The position numbers and the translations under genes were made by a program. 64,000 nt of DNA from Diploscapter coronatus (Eukaryota; Nematoda; Chromadorea; Rhabditida; Rhabditidae), in contig OZ038422.1 in NCBI GenBank assembly GCA_964036155.1, positions 8,083,201 to 8,147,200 of the forward strand. Reading direction: 5' to 3'. Positions 22,801-35,084 of the stretch are shown here, one piece after another (within the stretch, counting starts at the first letter, position 1; each line of letters starts with the position of its first letter). The notes beneath the pieces are model-generated. The model did no database searches. It was not told where the DNA came from and was given only the letters and a program-made list of their open reading frames with translations.

Positions 22801-25800
22801 AGAAATGAAGGAAAAGTGTATTTTCCTAAGCAATTTCGCATGAAGTGGAGACTTTGTGACTTTTGAATTAACTAAAGTGAATGTACTAACTTCTGCACTC
22901 GGTTATACAAGTCAGTAAAATTTAGCAATTTGAAAACCTACCACTGCTCGGTTGCGTGTCATCGAGTGTTTCAGTCCTCTGCCTCACAACCGGCGCAATC
23001 GCTTTCGTAGGTGTTCGCATCGGGGATTTAGAAGTCGATCTCAAATTGGCCAAATTTATGTAAATTCCAGAAAATGATGATAAATGAAGGATTTCTCAAC
23101 ATGTAAACATGGTTTTCCAGTTCTAAACTTCAGCAAATCAAAGTTTGTATTTCCTTAAAAATATTTGAAAGGGTACCTTCTTTTACTGATCTGTGGCAGT
23201 TCCATTCGCAAAGGAAAGGCGACTCCAGTCAGCGGGAAGGGAATGTGCTGCAAGCAACGCAGACACAGTGAACAGATCGAGTCCTGGAACAGGAAAGATT
23301 ATAATTTTAGTGAAGAACTGGTAATGCAAATTACCAATCAAAGTAAAATTATACGGACTGATGTCGCTTTTCGATGAAGCCTATTTGAGATATTTAGGAG
23401 ACATTTCTTTAGTAAGATCGAACTTAGAGACTTGCGCAATATAAATAAACTTTGAAACCTATTCGCAATGAAAAATAACATTCTCGATCTGCACAAATCG
23501 ATAATGCAAATTATCAATCAAAGCTAGTTTGTATTCCTACGATTATGTGTTGAAAGTGAAACATATCGAATGGTGAATATGACTTCGGGCTAATTTGCGA
23601 CGCTTTGTAAAAAAAAAGTAAAAAATGCAGTACTTATAAAGAAAAAAAGAAACTGACTAGAACCCAAAATTGAAGCCTACTCAAAATACTTCTCGAAAGA
23701 CTTTTCATAGTTGATATATACCATCATTGAAAGTATTATGTCTTGCACCAATGCGCATCTATGGAAACGATGAGCCTATGCAAATTATTTCGCTCAAAAT
23801 AATTTTAAATTTATCGCTATCGAGTAACAAGTAAAAATTTCAAGAAGATGTGACTATATAGCCAATGTATGAAACTTATTCAATCCACGAAACTTTTTAT
23901 CTTCTCAAAACGACAATCTTATCATTGTTTGTACTATTTCGTTGTTATGGAAACACTTTTCAACTTTCGCGCAGATATAAAATTAAAGTTCCCACTAACA
24001 AAAAGAAATAGAATTCGAAAACATTTCCTTTCGAAAAAGATTCTCAAATGCCAGTATAAGGAGATATCAGAAAAGTTAAAATACACTTTAAAATTGGGTA
24101 AATGAAACAAAATCATTAGAGACATATTAGCGTCAATCGACTCTCCCCTACAACATCGCATAAAGTACGAATTTTATCAAGCTGTAAATGCATATCAAAG
24201 ACTAATGCTCTCTCAAGCATACATGTTTTCGCTTGTCCAACTTGTCCAAAAATATCCATAAAGCCAAAAAGCACTATGTATCCGTTTTCTTATACTTCCG
24301 GCAATTGTATCAGGTCGAAAAAAGACGAATCTTTCTCTTTTCAGGAGAAATTTTTCATAAGTTTCAAAGCTCTACTAAATGCACCAAGTAAAAGAACCCT
24401 TAGTCAAATCAAATTAACTGTACTAATGATGTAATAATTCATTTAAAAAATCATGCGTTAGCAATTCGCTCTTTTCCTAACGACAAAACAATCTTTCAAC
24501 TCGGCATTTTATGCTATTTTTCTGATGGAAAATGCGAAGTAAATCGAGGAAAAGATGCTTATGTCGACAAGAAATAGAGTTTTATGGTAAGAAAAATAAC
24601 GAACCGGTAGCTGTCTGAGCTTGATTGCAGTCTGCTCGTCGAGCTGTCTCGGGGGTGGTTTCTCTCGAACGACCATCCCGATCTCCTTCTCACACAACTC
24701 CACTGTTCCACACGAAATCAGAATATCCTTGGCTCGCTCTGGAAATTTTTATCAGAATAATTTTATTATCAATGAATCATGGGGTAGTATAATTTTCGAA
24801 TATGGAATAGAAGTGACAAGCAGCACTTCAATTGAAACCGATTCATCTGTTCCTTTCCAAATTTATTATAGTCAGCAGAGATGCTGTTAGTGCTATGGAC
24901 GATTTTTGAACGACCTTATAGCGCAGTGCAATTTTTTGCAAAGCTAAAATTCTTGACATTCGTGAAATATCGAAACTCAAAATTCTTAAACAAAGAATTG
25001 ATTCTTTTTCGAATTCGCGGTTTTTAGTCAACTATTAACTTTTCGCAAATATTGATAGTCAAAATATAAACGAAAGAATAATTTAATTTGAAACATGAGT
25101 AAGTCATTTTTGAAGGACTTACTGTTATTGGCCAATAGCCTGAGAAGTGCAAGAGCGACGAGACACACGTCCAGGCAGGAGAAATTGCACGAGGGTACGA
25201 ACACGATCTGCTGCTCCTTGATCTGAATTCAGAATATGTTAATTTCGATTTTTATCGAGTTTGTTTCAGGCGATGTAGAAGAATAGCACGCCGCACTACA
25301 AATATAGCACTGCTTCTTATATAACATTTTTTAAAATCATTTTAGTTGTCGAAGTTGTCATAGATCTTTCATAACGACTTGGCGTGATTTTCAATAAAAT
25401 GATATACAACATCTTCGAAGCATAATTTTTGTACTTTGCATTTGAAAGATATAGTTAACAGCCAGAACGTTTGAAAAAGTCACTCACATGGTATCGGTAC
25501 TGGCAATATTTCACCGAATAATTAATCCAAAAATTAGCATACCTCTCTCCGAAAGCAGAGATAGTGGTGCGTCAATTGAAACGTCTTCTGAACGATACCG
25601 TCGTTAATCAGCTGGATTCGGGCTTTTCCTGCAATTTAAAACTCTTTAAGAGAAGGTTAAACTCGTTTTTTCATCACGAGATTGCAAAATCAAAGCTTTA
25701 GAAACCTGAGAAGAATAATACTATTGCATGGCTAAAGCACAAATCTGATGATTTCTGGCATTAGTTTTACACGATGTAAAGATGTAAGGCTACTTCTTGC

Positions 25801-28800
25801 TAAGAAAGACTTCTTCGATACTATGAAAGTGCTTGTTTATCTCGAATCTCGAAGTAGCAAAAAGTCCGAAGGTTTGTATGACATGAGGAAAACGAAAGAA
25901 AAAGGTGAAAAATGAGACATTTTTTACGAAAATTCGGAACGACTTGTGACCTCACGAATGCACCTAGACATAGACATCCGAATTTTCTTTGCATGAACTC
26001 AATATCTGAAAAGTCTCATAAAATCGCAATTAAGACCGTTTATCTCGGAAATGTGAAAACTAGTCCATACCGTTTGTTTTTGAAACCGAAAAATCGTGAC
26101 TTGTTTGTTTTCGAAGTAATGAAATTGAGAAACGCTTCTTGCAAAAATTTGCCGAATTGATAAGAAAGTAGCAATAAATCGAAAATCACCCTTTCAAAAC
26201 AATCTCTTCATGGAGAATTTTCCAATAAAACTTTTCAACCAGTTAAATAAATGTTGAATTTTTCTCAAATGATGAGGTTAGCGATAAATCAAATGAAGCT
26301 CCACAAGATCTAAACAAAACTGCTCAGAGTTCTCAAATATTCTCTTCCCGTTCAAACCATAATTTACATAAACTGAATGTTTATTGCGAGATTAAAGGTG
26401 AAAGAATATGTAGGAAACAATTTAGCCTGGAAGTGGAAAACAAAAACAAGAGGGGGATGAAAATTGCTAGACTCTCTCGGCTCAGGTCTATTGGACCGGC
26501 CGGGTCTGAGCTCGAGGTTGAGAAGGGACATTTGAAGAGGAAAATAGGGAAAAGGAAGAGAGACAAGGGGGCGTCAGCTGTGAAGATGAGAAGAGGGAAA
26601 GAAGTGAAGCACAGGACACGGATGCATCAGACAAGTATTGAAAATGAACGGAAAGTTCGAGAAGACCGAGGAATGAAATGAATGAAGGAAGGAAAAACAA
26701 GGAAATATGCATGAAACTAGATGACAATTTGTCCGGGTTACTGTAGTTTGAAAGTTAAAATATTATAATAGAAAGGGCGAATCTTGGATCTTTTTAGAGA
26801 AAAGGTGAAACATATTTGAAAAGTCGATGAAATTCTTTTTTTAATGTTGTAAATAAAATAAGTTGATCATCGGCAAAAGAATAGCATGAAATTAGGGTAA
26901 TTCGTAAAATTATTAGAAGAAATTTTTTAGAAAAAAAATATGATGACTTGATGTTTAGATTACGTAAACGATGAACGCGCATGAGAAGTTAATTTCTTGT
27001 AATCATCTTGAAATTTATCCAGATAAAAGTTGCAATTTATAACAGTAAAAACTTATCGAAAATGTTTTTATATTTTTCATCAAGATCTATAGATTAATAA
27101 AGTGCCTAATGACGAAATTTCGAGCCTAATTGATGAAGCCTATTTTAGTCACTATTCTCAAAAAATCTTTGAACCTTTTCCCCTATAATTTTTTCATCAG
27201 ATGACTGGCATTTTGGACAGAGTCATCTTTGAAATAGCCGGTGAAAAACTCGGACAAGAGGCTATTGGAACAAACGGGATAGAGGGATTTCGACGTTCAA
27301 AAGTCATAGTTATCCTGGCTTATTTACTGAAGCCTATCATTTATCACTGGATCGGAATCTTCCAGTGTCTTTGAAAATAGATCGGAAAAAAGTTGCAATA
27401 ATTTTTATTCATCAAAGAACAAATGTTCTAATATTTACTTTAGAAAGGTTGATAATCCTATCAGTAATCATGAAATTAAGATTTTCGAAAGGGCAAAATA
27501 ATCAAGTTATCCAAAAATCTCGCATGTGTCCATTTTTTTTAATCATTTACGACCGTATACAGAGTTTTAGCGCCTCTAAAGTCAAATGAATCACCAAAAT
27601 CTCTACACACTGGCCATAGGCTATTTTCGAACTTTGCACTAGTTTTCCCAGTCACATTTCAGGGAAACAGAAATATATCGCCCATATGTTTTCGAGAGGA
27701 CAGAGAAGGGGGCAGGGGGACTTTATCTCTTTGTCATTTCAAAACTCAGACAAGTAGGCTATTTTGACATTTCGATTTCATAGATCCTCCAGAATATATT
27801 GAGTTTCAGTTTTCGGCTCAAATGGTTTGCAAAAACAAAATGATGGATGGATTGATGGGGGAGTTTTCTATTGACTGCTTTACTATTGTCAATAAGAATC
27901 GACTTGGTTTCAGAGAAGGCGGGCTTTTCCTCTCTATTCTCTCCTTTAACTCTCCTGTCCGCCTTGCTCTTGATCTCTTCCATGACATGACAGTTATGTA
28001 TATTGCCGAGATTGCATTGTTTTTATTGGTTTGTACTTTCTTTAATTTGAATTTTATTGTTAATAAATGGTTTAGTTACCCAAGTTTGAGGTACCATCAT
28101 CAACTGCTGCATATTCAATTTCTTACATCCCTAAAAAGTCTACTAACTGCACATACGCACGGGAGCTGGACTGATCACCCACTTCACTGTTTTATTATAA
28201 CTTTTTTTTTTTAAGTTTGTTTTATACTTATGCACTAAGATTTTGAGAAAGATGGAGGATTTATAAAGAAAGTTGAAACATAAAAATGTGCTAAAATTTG
28301 AAACCGAATTTCAAGCAAGTAATACAAATTTGAAGCGGCATTTTTGTGATGAAAAATAATTAGCTAGCAAGGTTAAGAATATCGCAGAAAGATAGAAAAG
28401 TTTAACTAAAAATTAAAAAAAATCAAAATAAATCAACTTGTCGCGAACTGCGACCTTCGCTTTTTCTATTTCGTAGAAAAATCACATTTTTCTATGTTTT
28501 CAGATTAAATCTATCCCCTATGCAAAAATGTTTTCTTTTCTGCTTGCCTCTTGCTCGCGCTTTCTGCCAAGAGATAAAGGGCAGCTTGCCTGCTCCTTAA
28601 CACATTTCCCTGTATTTACTTTTTTATTGATTTTTCTTTTAAATTAAATAAATGGTTTAATTACCCAAGTTTGAGGTTTACCATCGCCAACCAACACGTG
28701 CCTGTCTAACTTCGCATACTTGGTCTACTCACTAGCACACAAATTAATTCTCTAACCATTTTTACAACTCACGATTCTTGGTGACAAAGTAGAGGATCTC

Positions 28801-31767
28801 GATCTGCGCGTAGAGTCGGTCCCTGTGTCGCTGCTCCTCCCTTTCGACCAGAACTGTCGCGTTTGTGAGGAGAAAGTCCAAATTGGACATAAAACGAGAC
28901 AAAATGCCTTTCTGACGAGACAGCACTTGGGCATTTCGGGCTGAAATTGTTCAAATAAGTTTCAGCAAAGAGATAAATTATCAAATAATTGCTCCTATCG
29001 TTAAATGTTCGTTTAATGTACCTTCGAAAATTGATCAACAGTCGCCTTCTAAACCTTGAAAGGACTGCAATCTCTACTACAGATTTTATTTCAATTTAGT
29101 TCTGTTCGGAGAAAACCCTGTTACATACCCGATCTAAGCGTCCTGCAAGTCAGTTTGAGCATAGAGTACGGTATTCGCAGAATGTCCAAAGCAGCAAGAA
29201 GAGCTGCGAGTTGTGACAGCAATCCGCCCACGCGCATTTTCAGAGCCAGTCGCATGTCTGAAAATGATACACTTCGAATAAGCTTTAGATATTTTATCAG
29301 CTGAGAAATTTTTTGATATGCTAATGTAAAAGCACATTAACTCGTTCAAAATTATAAAAGGAACAAACTTCCAATGCCATGCTTCAAATATTCAGTGTTT
29401 CAGACAAGTGCAATGCATTTTTCGATGAAGACATATGTTTCAAGGGTTACATAAATTCTCAAATTTGACTGGGGTTTGTTCATGTTGAAATAATGAATTA
29501 ACAGAAATAAACAAATCTAGTAAATCTACCTTTACTTCCCAGTTTGATGATCACATCGGCCAATTGGTCATTAGTCGCTTGAGCTAGGCGTTCTGAAAAT
29601 GCCAACAAAATAAGTTTCAAATAAATGCTAAAAGAACTCGATCCGCTTTATACCGATCGTAGATATCTGATAATAGAATAGCATTTCGATAAAAAGTTGA
29701 AAATATTTATGATTTGTTTCGAGTCAACTATAAATAATTCTACTCATTTTCCTGACGATTTAAATCCTAGATTTATTTACATCGAAAATTTCATTAAGGT
29801 GGAGCAAATTCTTACCAGCTTCGATAACCTCGTAGGACTTTGTTGCAGAATTTGGCTGTTCCCCCGCATCCTTGATTGAATGCTTCAACCGGCCTCTCAG
29901 ACAGCGAATCAGACTTGAGGTCGCATCTGCTTTCACCAGACGACGCAGTCGTTTGTTTACTTCTGGAAATAACCAAAATAATTTCATTCTTTTCAATTTG
30001 AAATTTTTTAAATTTGAATGTTTCATGCTCCTGAAATATTACGATCAGAAATATTAGTTCAGTGAGACTATTTCATATCTACTCAAAATGCCAATTTTCC
30101 TACCACTCTCATTTCCATGAACAGCGAGAACGTGAATGATCGAGCATAACAAAGTCAGCACGCAATCGTCGCTGCACATCTGAAAATAATAGAAATCAAA
30201 AAGTTAAAAATTAACAGCAGCTTAGAAATTGCATGAGAAAAGAATGATAAAACATCACATTTTTATAACATTATTTTAAAGAAGAGGTTTCCATGTTTTC
30301 AAAAATATCATCTTCGGAAGAATTAATGTAGGTTTCACGATAAAACAACTATGAGTGTATTTTTAGATTCCAAAGATTATAAATGAAGCAAAATCCAACC
30401 TCGACAGCCCTGAGGAGTCCCTTGATTCCATGCAGTTCTTTGTTTTTCTTCCTCGATTTGGTCTTTCCTGTGAAATGCCTGACGAGTGGAGCCATGTCCG
30501 ATTCCGGCCAGATTACACGGATTCTGAAAATTTAGTGGTTTTAGAGAAGGTATTTTGTGATTCAAGAGGCTTTTTTTCGAAAGATTATACTTTTTCCGAA
30601 AATATTCCAATGGAGTACATTGTCAAAAAGTGCAATCTTTCAACAAGCGATTGAAGATAACAATTTTCTGCAGAAAAAATACAATGATCAAGTTTCTTTA
30701 ACAAAATTTCTCGAAAAATGAACAGTATCCTGAACATTGCTGAGATTTCAAGTAATTTCGAAATGGAGTGGTTGAAACTCTTACTGATTTTTTATTATCT
30801 CGCTTATCCGTTCTGTCGACGTAATCCGAAGAGAAATAACAAAGAGGAGAGAGAGAGAGAAACAGTTAGATGGTTAGTAAACAACTTGAGATTTGAGAGG
30901 CTAACTCGAAACGAGAAACGAAAAATCGAAAAAATAATGAAGAGGAAAGGTCATTACTTTTGAGTTAATTTTGAAACTTTAGAATATCAACGCCTGTTTG
31001 CAAACCGAACCAAGATATCTTCAAAACAGAGGTAATATAGATTTTGTGGAATGCATGAAAATCGTTAGTTTAAATTATCGCTTTGGTTCGTTCGGTCTAT
31101 AAGTGATCAGAAATTTCAACATTGTCGTAGTAAAAGACAACTAGGCAGTGATTAAGCCAGGTTCTTCGCGCAGACCCTCCTATGCATTAACTCTCTGCAG
31201 AAAAATTTGTATTTGCGAACCCCCTCTCCTATAATTTCTCGCTCTAGCTGAAAGTCTAAGTGTGGTAAAAGAGCAAAATACTCAGTTGTGGGATTTAAAT
31301 AGATAAAAAGTACCTTTCGGCGCATTTGGTTGCCTCTCTGTGGCGACTCCCACAGACTGCGATAATCATTTGGTCGGACAATTTGACGAGATCATCGTTT
31401 CTGAAATCCGAGAAAAATGAATTTTGCAAATAAGCTTCTCATTTTTCATAAATTGCAAGTTCTCAAGCCTGCGGCATTAATAAAACGAATGTTTATCAAT
31501 TAGGTAAGAAAAAAGAAACGTAAATTAAATTGATAAATCGAAATTCAGAAAAAAAAGCTTTCTTCTTATCATTATGGGATAGAGCCTTTAATATAATCAT
31601 TTTAGAACGAGATCACAACTGCTTTGTGAAAGGTCTAAAATTGAAAAAAACAATGTTAGAAAAACCTATTAGAGGCAGTTTTATCTCTTTAAATTTTGAC
31701 AAGTTTCTGACTCGAGAAAGTTCTACCTGGACGAATTAGTCGTTGACGATGTCGACGGGGGAGACAT
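16875..31767 (-). CDS. ccpp-1: Cytosolic carboxypeptidase 1 (AGTPBP1/Nna1), tubulin deglutamylase
   Basis: I traced 29 exons from ATG 31765-31767 to the stop at 16875-16877; they sum to 3,393 bases (1,130 residues) with every phase consistent. Residues 1 to about 420 are helical, ARM-like (for example [20 protein letters not shown]), as in AGTPBP1. Exons 13-14 carry a low-complexity acidic insert. The CCP N-domain follows ([34 protein letters not shown]), then the M14 peptidase: zinc ligands in HPGETNASW (about residue 846) and [12 protein letters not shown] (about 945), [14 protein letters not shown], and catalytic Glu in SYTMEST (about 1023). The tail is basic ([13 protein letters not shown]). 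It trims glutamate chains from tubulin, in worms mainly in ciliated neurons. The largest intron, 25629-28772, is 3.1 kb and contains a direct repeat. Exon 13 uses a TTTGAG acceptor. Confidence 0.93.
28062..28160. repeat. Direct repeat unit 1 in ccpp-1 intron
   Basis: The core beginning AATAAATGGTTTAGTTACCC and running on through AAGTTTGAGGT recurs at 28647 with one mismatch in about 31 bases. Similarity then weakens but returns at GTCTACT plus ACT plus GCACA. Spacing 585 bases, same orientation. Confidence 0.7.
28647..28740. repeat. Direct repeat unit 2 in ccpp-1 intron
   Basis: Second copy of the unit at 28062, starting AATAAATGGTTTAATTACCC. In the gene's direction it lies just inside the intron after exon 8 (donor at 28772). 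Confidence 0.7.
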
Positions 31768-32179
31768 TTGGGCCGATCGGCCTGAAACAGATGAAGCGTG
31801 ATTAAAGCTACTTTCAAAAATAAAAAAATAGCGATAGGTTAGTTGAGTTGGAAAACTCGGAAAATGTCGAAATAATAGTAAATTCCATCAAATCAAATCG
31901 TTTATTATCGAAATCGCCATGAAATTCTGCTCATAACGAAAATCTACCTATTTTTAATAAAATCCATGAGCTTTCGAAATACCGTAAATTTGACACAAAT
32001 TGCTTGTAATTAAAATATGATCTCAATCGAAAGAAATGACTCACTTTGAGCTCCGAATAAAATACGAAAAAAGCTACGTTCCATACCGAATTGCTTTAGA
32101 AATCTATGCTTTGACTAGAAACTACGGCAGTTTGAATAAAGCCTGGGTATTTCTGAATTTCTGGATAGAGCGAATCATT
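31768..32179. other. KGD4-like / ccpp-1 intercistronic spacer
   Basis: Both genes read on the minus strand. The spacer has a minus-strand AATAAA (about 31903) and the acceptor CT-GTTTCAG ending at 31782, 14 bases before the ccpp-1 ATG. This fits operon-type processing or an independent, trans-spliced gene. Confidence 0.5.
31782..31791 (-). promoter_or_regulatory. ccpp-1: Probable spliced-leader acceptor of ccpp-1
   Basis: Minus-strand TCTGTTTCAG ends 14 bases before ATG 31767, and no in-frame coding exon precedes it. Confidence 0.6.
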
Positions 32180-34356
32180 TCACTTCTTCTTTGCCTGCTG
32201 AGTCACCAAGCCGTAACTGCCTCCGGCCTGAAATAGAACAACCTGGAACACTCGTTTGTAAGAGTAATTTTGGGTTTCCACTGAAATCATAAATTCACAC
32301 TATTTTAGCATTTACTTGAAATCTGTCAAATCAAGTAGGGCGATTTTCAAAATGTTTGATATTCGATCATCATAAGCCGTTCAACAGAATACCAGATGAG
32401 CACTCTCTCAAAAATTTTGTAAATTTTTGAAACGTATTGATACTTGCCATTCAACAAAAAAAGTGAATACTAATTGATCAACTCGACAGAATCTTCGATT
32501 AATAGTGATTTTTCAGCTAGTTGGAACACACCTTGATCATTGTTTTTCAATTTGTAAAAGCTAATCCTAGTTTTAAAGTTGGCATATGTTTCACTAAATT
32601 TTCATATTCTGAACTCGTAAAATTAGCTTCGATCGAGCCAAAACTTTTTGGATTAAAACATATTTAAAAAAAAAAAAAAAAACTGACATTGATAGCATCG
32701 ATTTCCTCCTGACTGATGGGGATTCGTCTGAATCTGAGCGGCAACTGCGACTCGTCGATTCCACTACCGCGGGGCAGCTTCCCGACTGAACCGATCGACG
32801 TCGCCTTTGCGCCAGAACTCGACGGCTCTGAATTGACAAAAATAAATTGTTTTAAAAGGAGAAAACCATTTTATTTAAAAAAAAAATATGAGATTCATAG
32901 CCTACGAGTATGCAAATAAGATTTAAAAAAGAAGAAACTCGAAAGTTAATGATCGTGATCCTTCTAAATTTTACAACATAGCCTCACACATAACAACGTC
33001 GAGTAATAAATTAGCGATTTTATGAAAGCAATACTCATGAGAAAATTCTGAAAAAAATAAAACTAGGATTTGAAACTTATTTGACTCATTTTAAGAAAGA
33101 AAACTCACGGAAAATGGCTGCAGCAGTGGACGTGGCTGCTGGAATCGGAGGCAGGGAGGATCTGAAAATCGAGCATTTAAAAGATCAACAATTCAATCAG
33201 AGTACCTGTCGAAATGAGGTCTCGGAAGACGGGCACCGATGAATTTGATCATGGGGATGCGGTGCGCGACATTCTGGAAAAATAACATCTTGGAGAATCG
33301 TAAAAATAATTTTTTATACCGCAGTTTAGCCATTTCGTTTAGAAAGTCTTAAATTTTGAATTTTTAAAACAAACTATTTGTTACTTTCACCTAAAACATT
33401 TGGAACTCAAATGATTCTTTAAAGCAACACTTTGAACACACACAATTGTATTTTTTTTCAGTTTTTTGATAAGTTATATGTTTCGCTCACCTAAAACGTA
33501 CGTACTTCAAATCATTTTTTATATTAAAAGCTTGAAACGTACAGAAAACTTTTTTTCTATTTTGCTCAAATCCTACCGAAATAGCAGCGCTGGTGTGCAT
33601 TCTGACAGTAGGTTGGGGTTGCGAAAGGACTGTGGAAGAAGTTGGAGTCGATTGAGGTCGAGACTGCTGAACTGGAGCTTGAGGGAGCGGGGCCTTGACT
33701 GAGGCAAAAGCTGGAGACGCAGAGAATTGGCTGGGAGAAGTCTGTGCTGTCGGTTGAGATGAAGATGTTTGGCTAGATGTTGGAGCAGACTTTGATTGAA
33801 GCGATGCAGTAGCCTGCAAACGATAGATTTCAAAATTTATAAGGAAAAATTCTAAAATAATTAGACGACTTCGGTAAGAAAGGCAGATCATTTTTCCAAA
33901 AAATCCAATAAGTAGTAATAAAAGTGCTCATTGATGCACATCTTCAATAAAGCGGATTGAGTATGTTTCAAGATTTGTAGAAATTTCTGATGATCTTTCT
34001 TAGTTTTGATAAACCCAGACCAAAGTCAGCCCCAGTAGTATCTAACATAAGAAACGTTCAGAGTGGTGTCTAATATTCAAATTTCCAAAGAAATGTATCA
34101 AAAATATGCATCAGAAAACCTCATATTATGAAGCTGAGTTCTTGAGCTGATCGAAATTCGACGAATAAGCTACTAAAAATGAAAATTCATTATTCCCCAC
34201 CTTGATAGACTGTTGAACAGATTTCTGCAAGTCGAGGGCGGACTGAATGGAGGGCTGTCTGCGGAAGGATCCCAGCCACTCGAGGAATCGAGCCAACAAA
34301 CCGCGCGCGATCGTCCTGGAAATAAAATATGTAGCTTTTAAACTTAAGTAAAACAT
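32180..34356 (-). CDS. 2-oxoglutarate dehydrogenase component KGD4/YMR31 (MRPS36)-like
   Basis: Six exons in transcript order (34201-34356, 33577-33813, 33206-33273, 33109-33161, 32688-32827, 32180-32227) give 233 residues. The diagnostic parts are HRIPMIKFIGARLPRP and, near the end, LPLRFRRIPISQEEIDAIN followed by AGG; both are blocks of the KGD4/YMR31 family, which ties the E3 subunit to the E1-E2 core of mitochondrial 2-oxoglutarate dehydrogenase. Unlike the usual protein of about 100-120 residues, this model has an N-terminal half without recognisable domain: a basic amphipathic stretch (GLLARFLEWLGSFRRQPSIQ) and about 80 residues rich in Ser, Thr, Pro and Gln. ATG 34356 is weak because TTTCCAG at 34316-34322 could be an acceptor for an unseen first exon. 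Met in TVRMHTSAAIS would give a conventional short product. Minus-strand AATAAA about 31903. Confidence 0.7.
32666..32682. repeat. 17-base A tract next to a splice donor
   Basis: On the gene's strand this is a T17 run directly after the donor GTCAG of the last KGD4-like intron. Confidence 0.85.
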
Positions 34357-35084
34357 TGCGAAACGAATAGATGAGCAGGCTATGAATTGTGCGAGTTTCT
34401 GCCTAATTTCGCGAAAGCTGTTGAAACATATGTGCGCAGGAAAGATCTGTGAAGTTACTAAACAAAGTTACGCTAGCTTTTTGAAGCTCTTGATGAGGAG
34501 CACATTTGCACAAGCACGACATATAGACTTCAAGGGAAAATAGTTACATTTCATGTCGGGAGAAATCCAAAAATACAGCAAAATGGTCGGGTTTCAAAAT
34601 AGTAAAATTTGTCTGAAAAGTCGAGGTGAATTTCAAGAGTTTCAGGAGGAAAGGCGAGTCGTTGAGTCTGTACGTGCTGGAGGGCAATATTTCTGTGCCA
34701 GAAGAAATTTCAGAATTCGGAAAAATCAAGAAAATTGCAAGTTTCCAACCCGAATTCTCGAATTTACGAAAAAAGATACAAATTTTCAAGAATTTTGATC
34801 GACTTCTTCACGCACAACTTCGGGTCATCGTGGGAATCATTAGAAGCTTACTTTATTGTTCGTTGGGTCGAAATCCGACGTCCGAATCGGAAGAACCGTC
34901 TGAAAATCGAAACGGGTGAAAATAAAAGAAGAAAAGCCGAACGAGAGAACGAGTAAGTGTGCAGAGTCGCAATTGCGCGTAACCAACGGATTTTTCAAAT
35001 CCACCAATAATCGATTTTGTTTTTCTCCACGGACTTGTTTCGGTTTTTGTTTTTCGAGTTTTCTAAATTTTCTGTATTACAGGA
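34357..35084. other. Divergent promoter region (KGD4-like / MED1)
   Basis: Separates two genes reading outward. A 97-codon open frame at 34626-34919 (+) shows no family resemblance. An acceptor TGTATTACAG ends at 35082, two bases before the MED1 ATG, so part of this is probably MED1 leader. The dispersed word GAAACATAT is at 34423. Confidence 0.45.
35073..35082 (+). promoter_or_regulatory. mdt-1.1: Probable spliced-leader acceptor of MED1
   Basis: TGTATTACAG ends two bases before ATG 35085. Confidence 0.6.

Noticed and set aside
26433..26727. Purine-rich open frames on both strands in a ccpp-1 intron
   Set aside because: Open because of skewed composition (GA-rich/CT-rich), lysine/serine low complexity only.
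27822..28214. 130-codon frame (+) in the large ccpp-1 intron
   Set aside because: Hydrophobic, T-rich, overlaps one direct-repeat unit, no domain or splice support.
34626..34919. 97-codon frame (+) upstream of MED1
   Set aside because: No domain, start codon context or splice connection to MED1; probably leader or promoter DNA.
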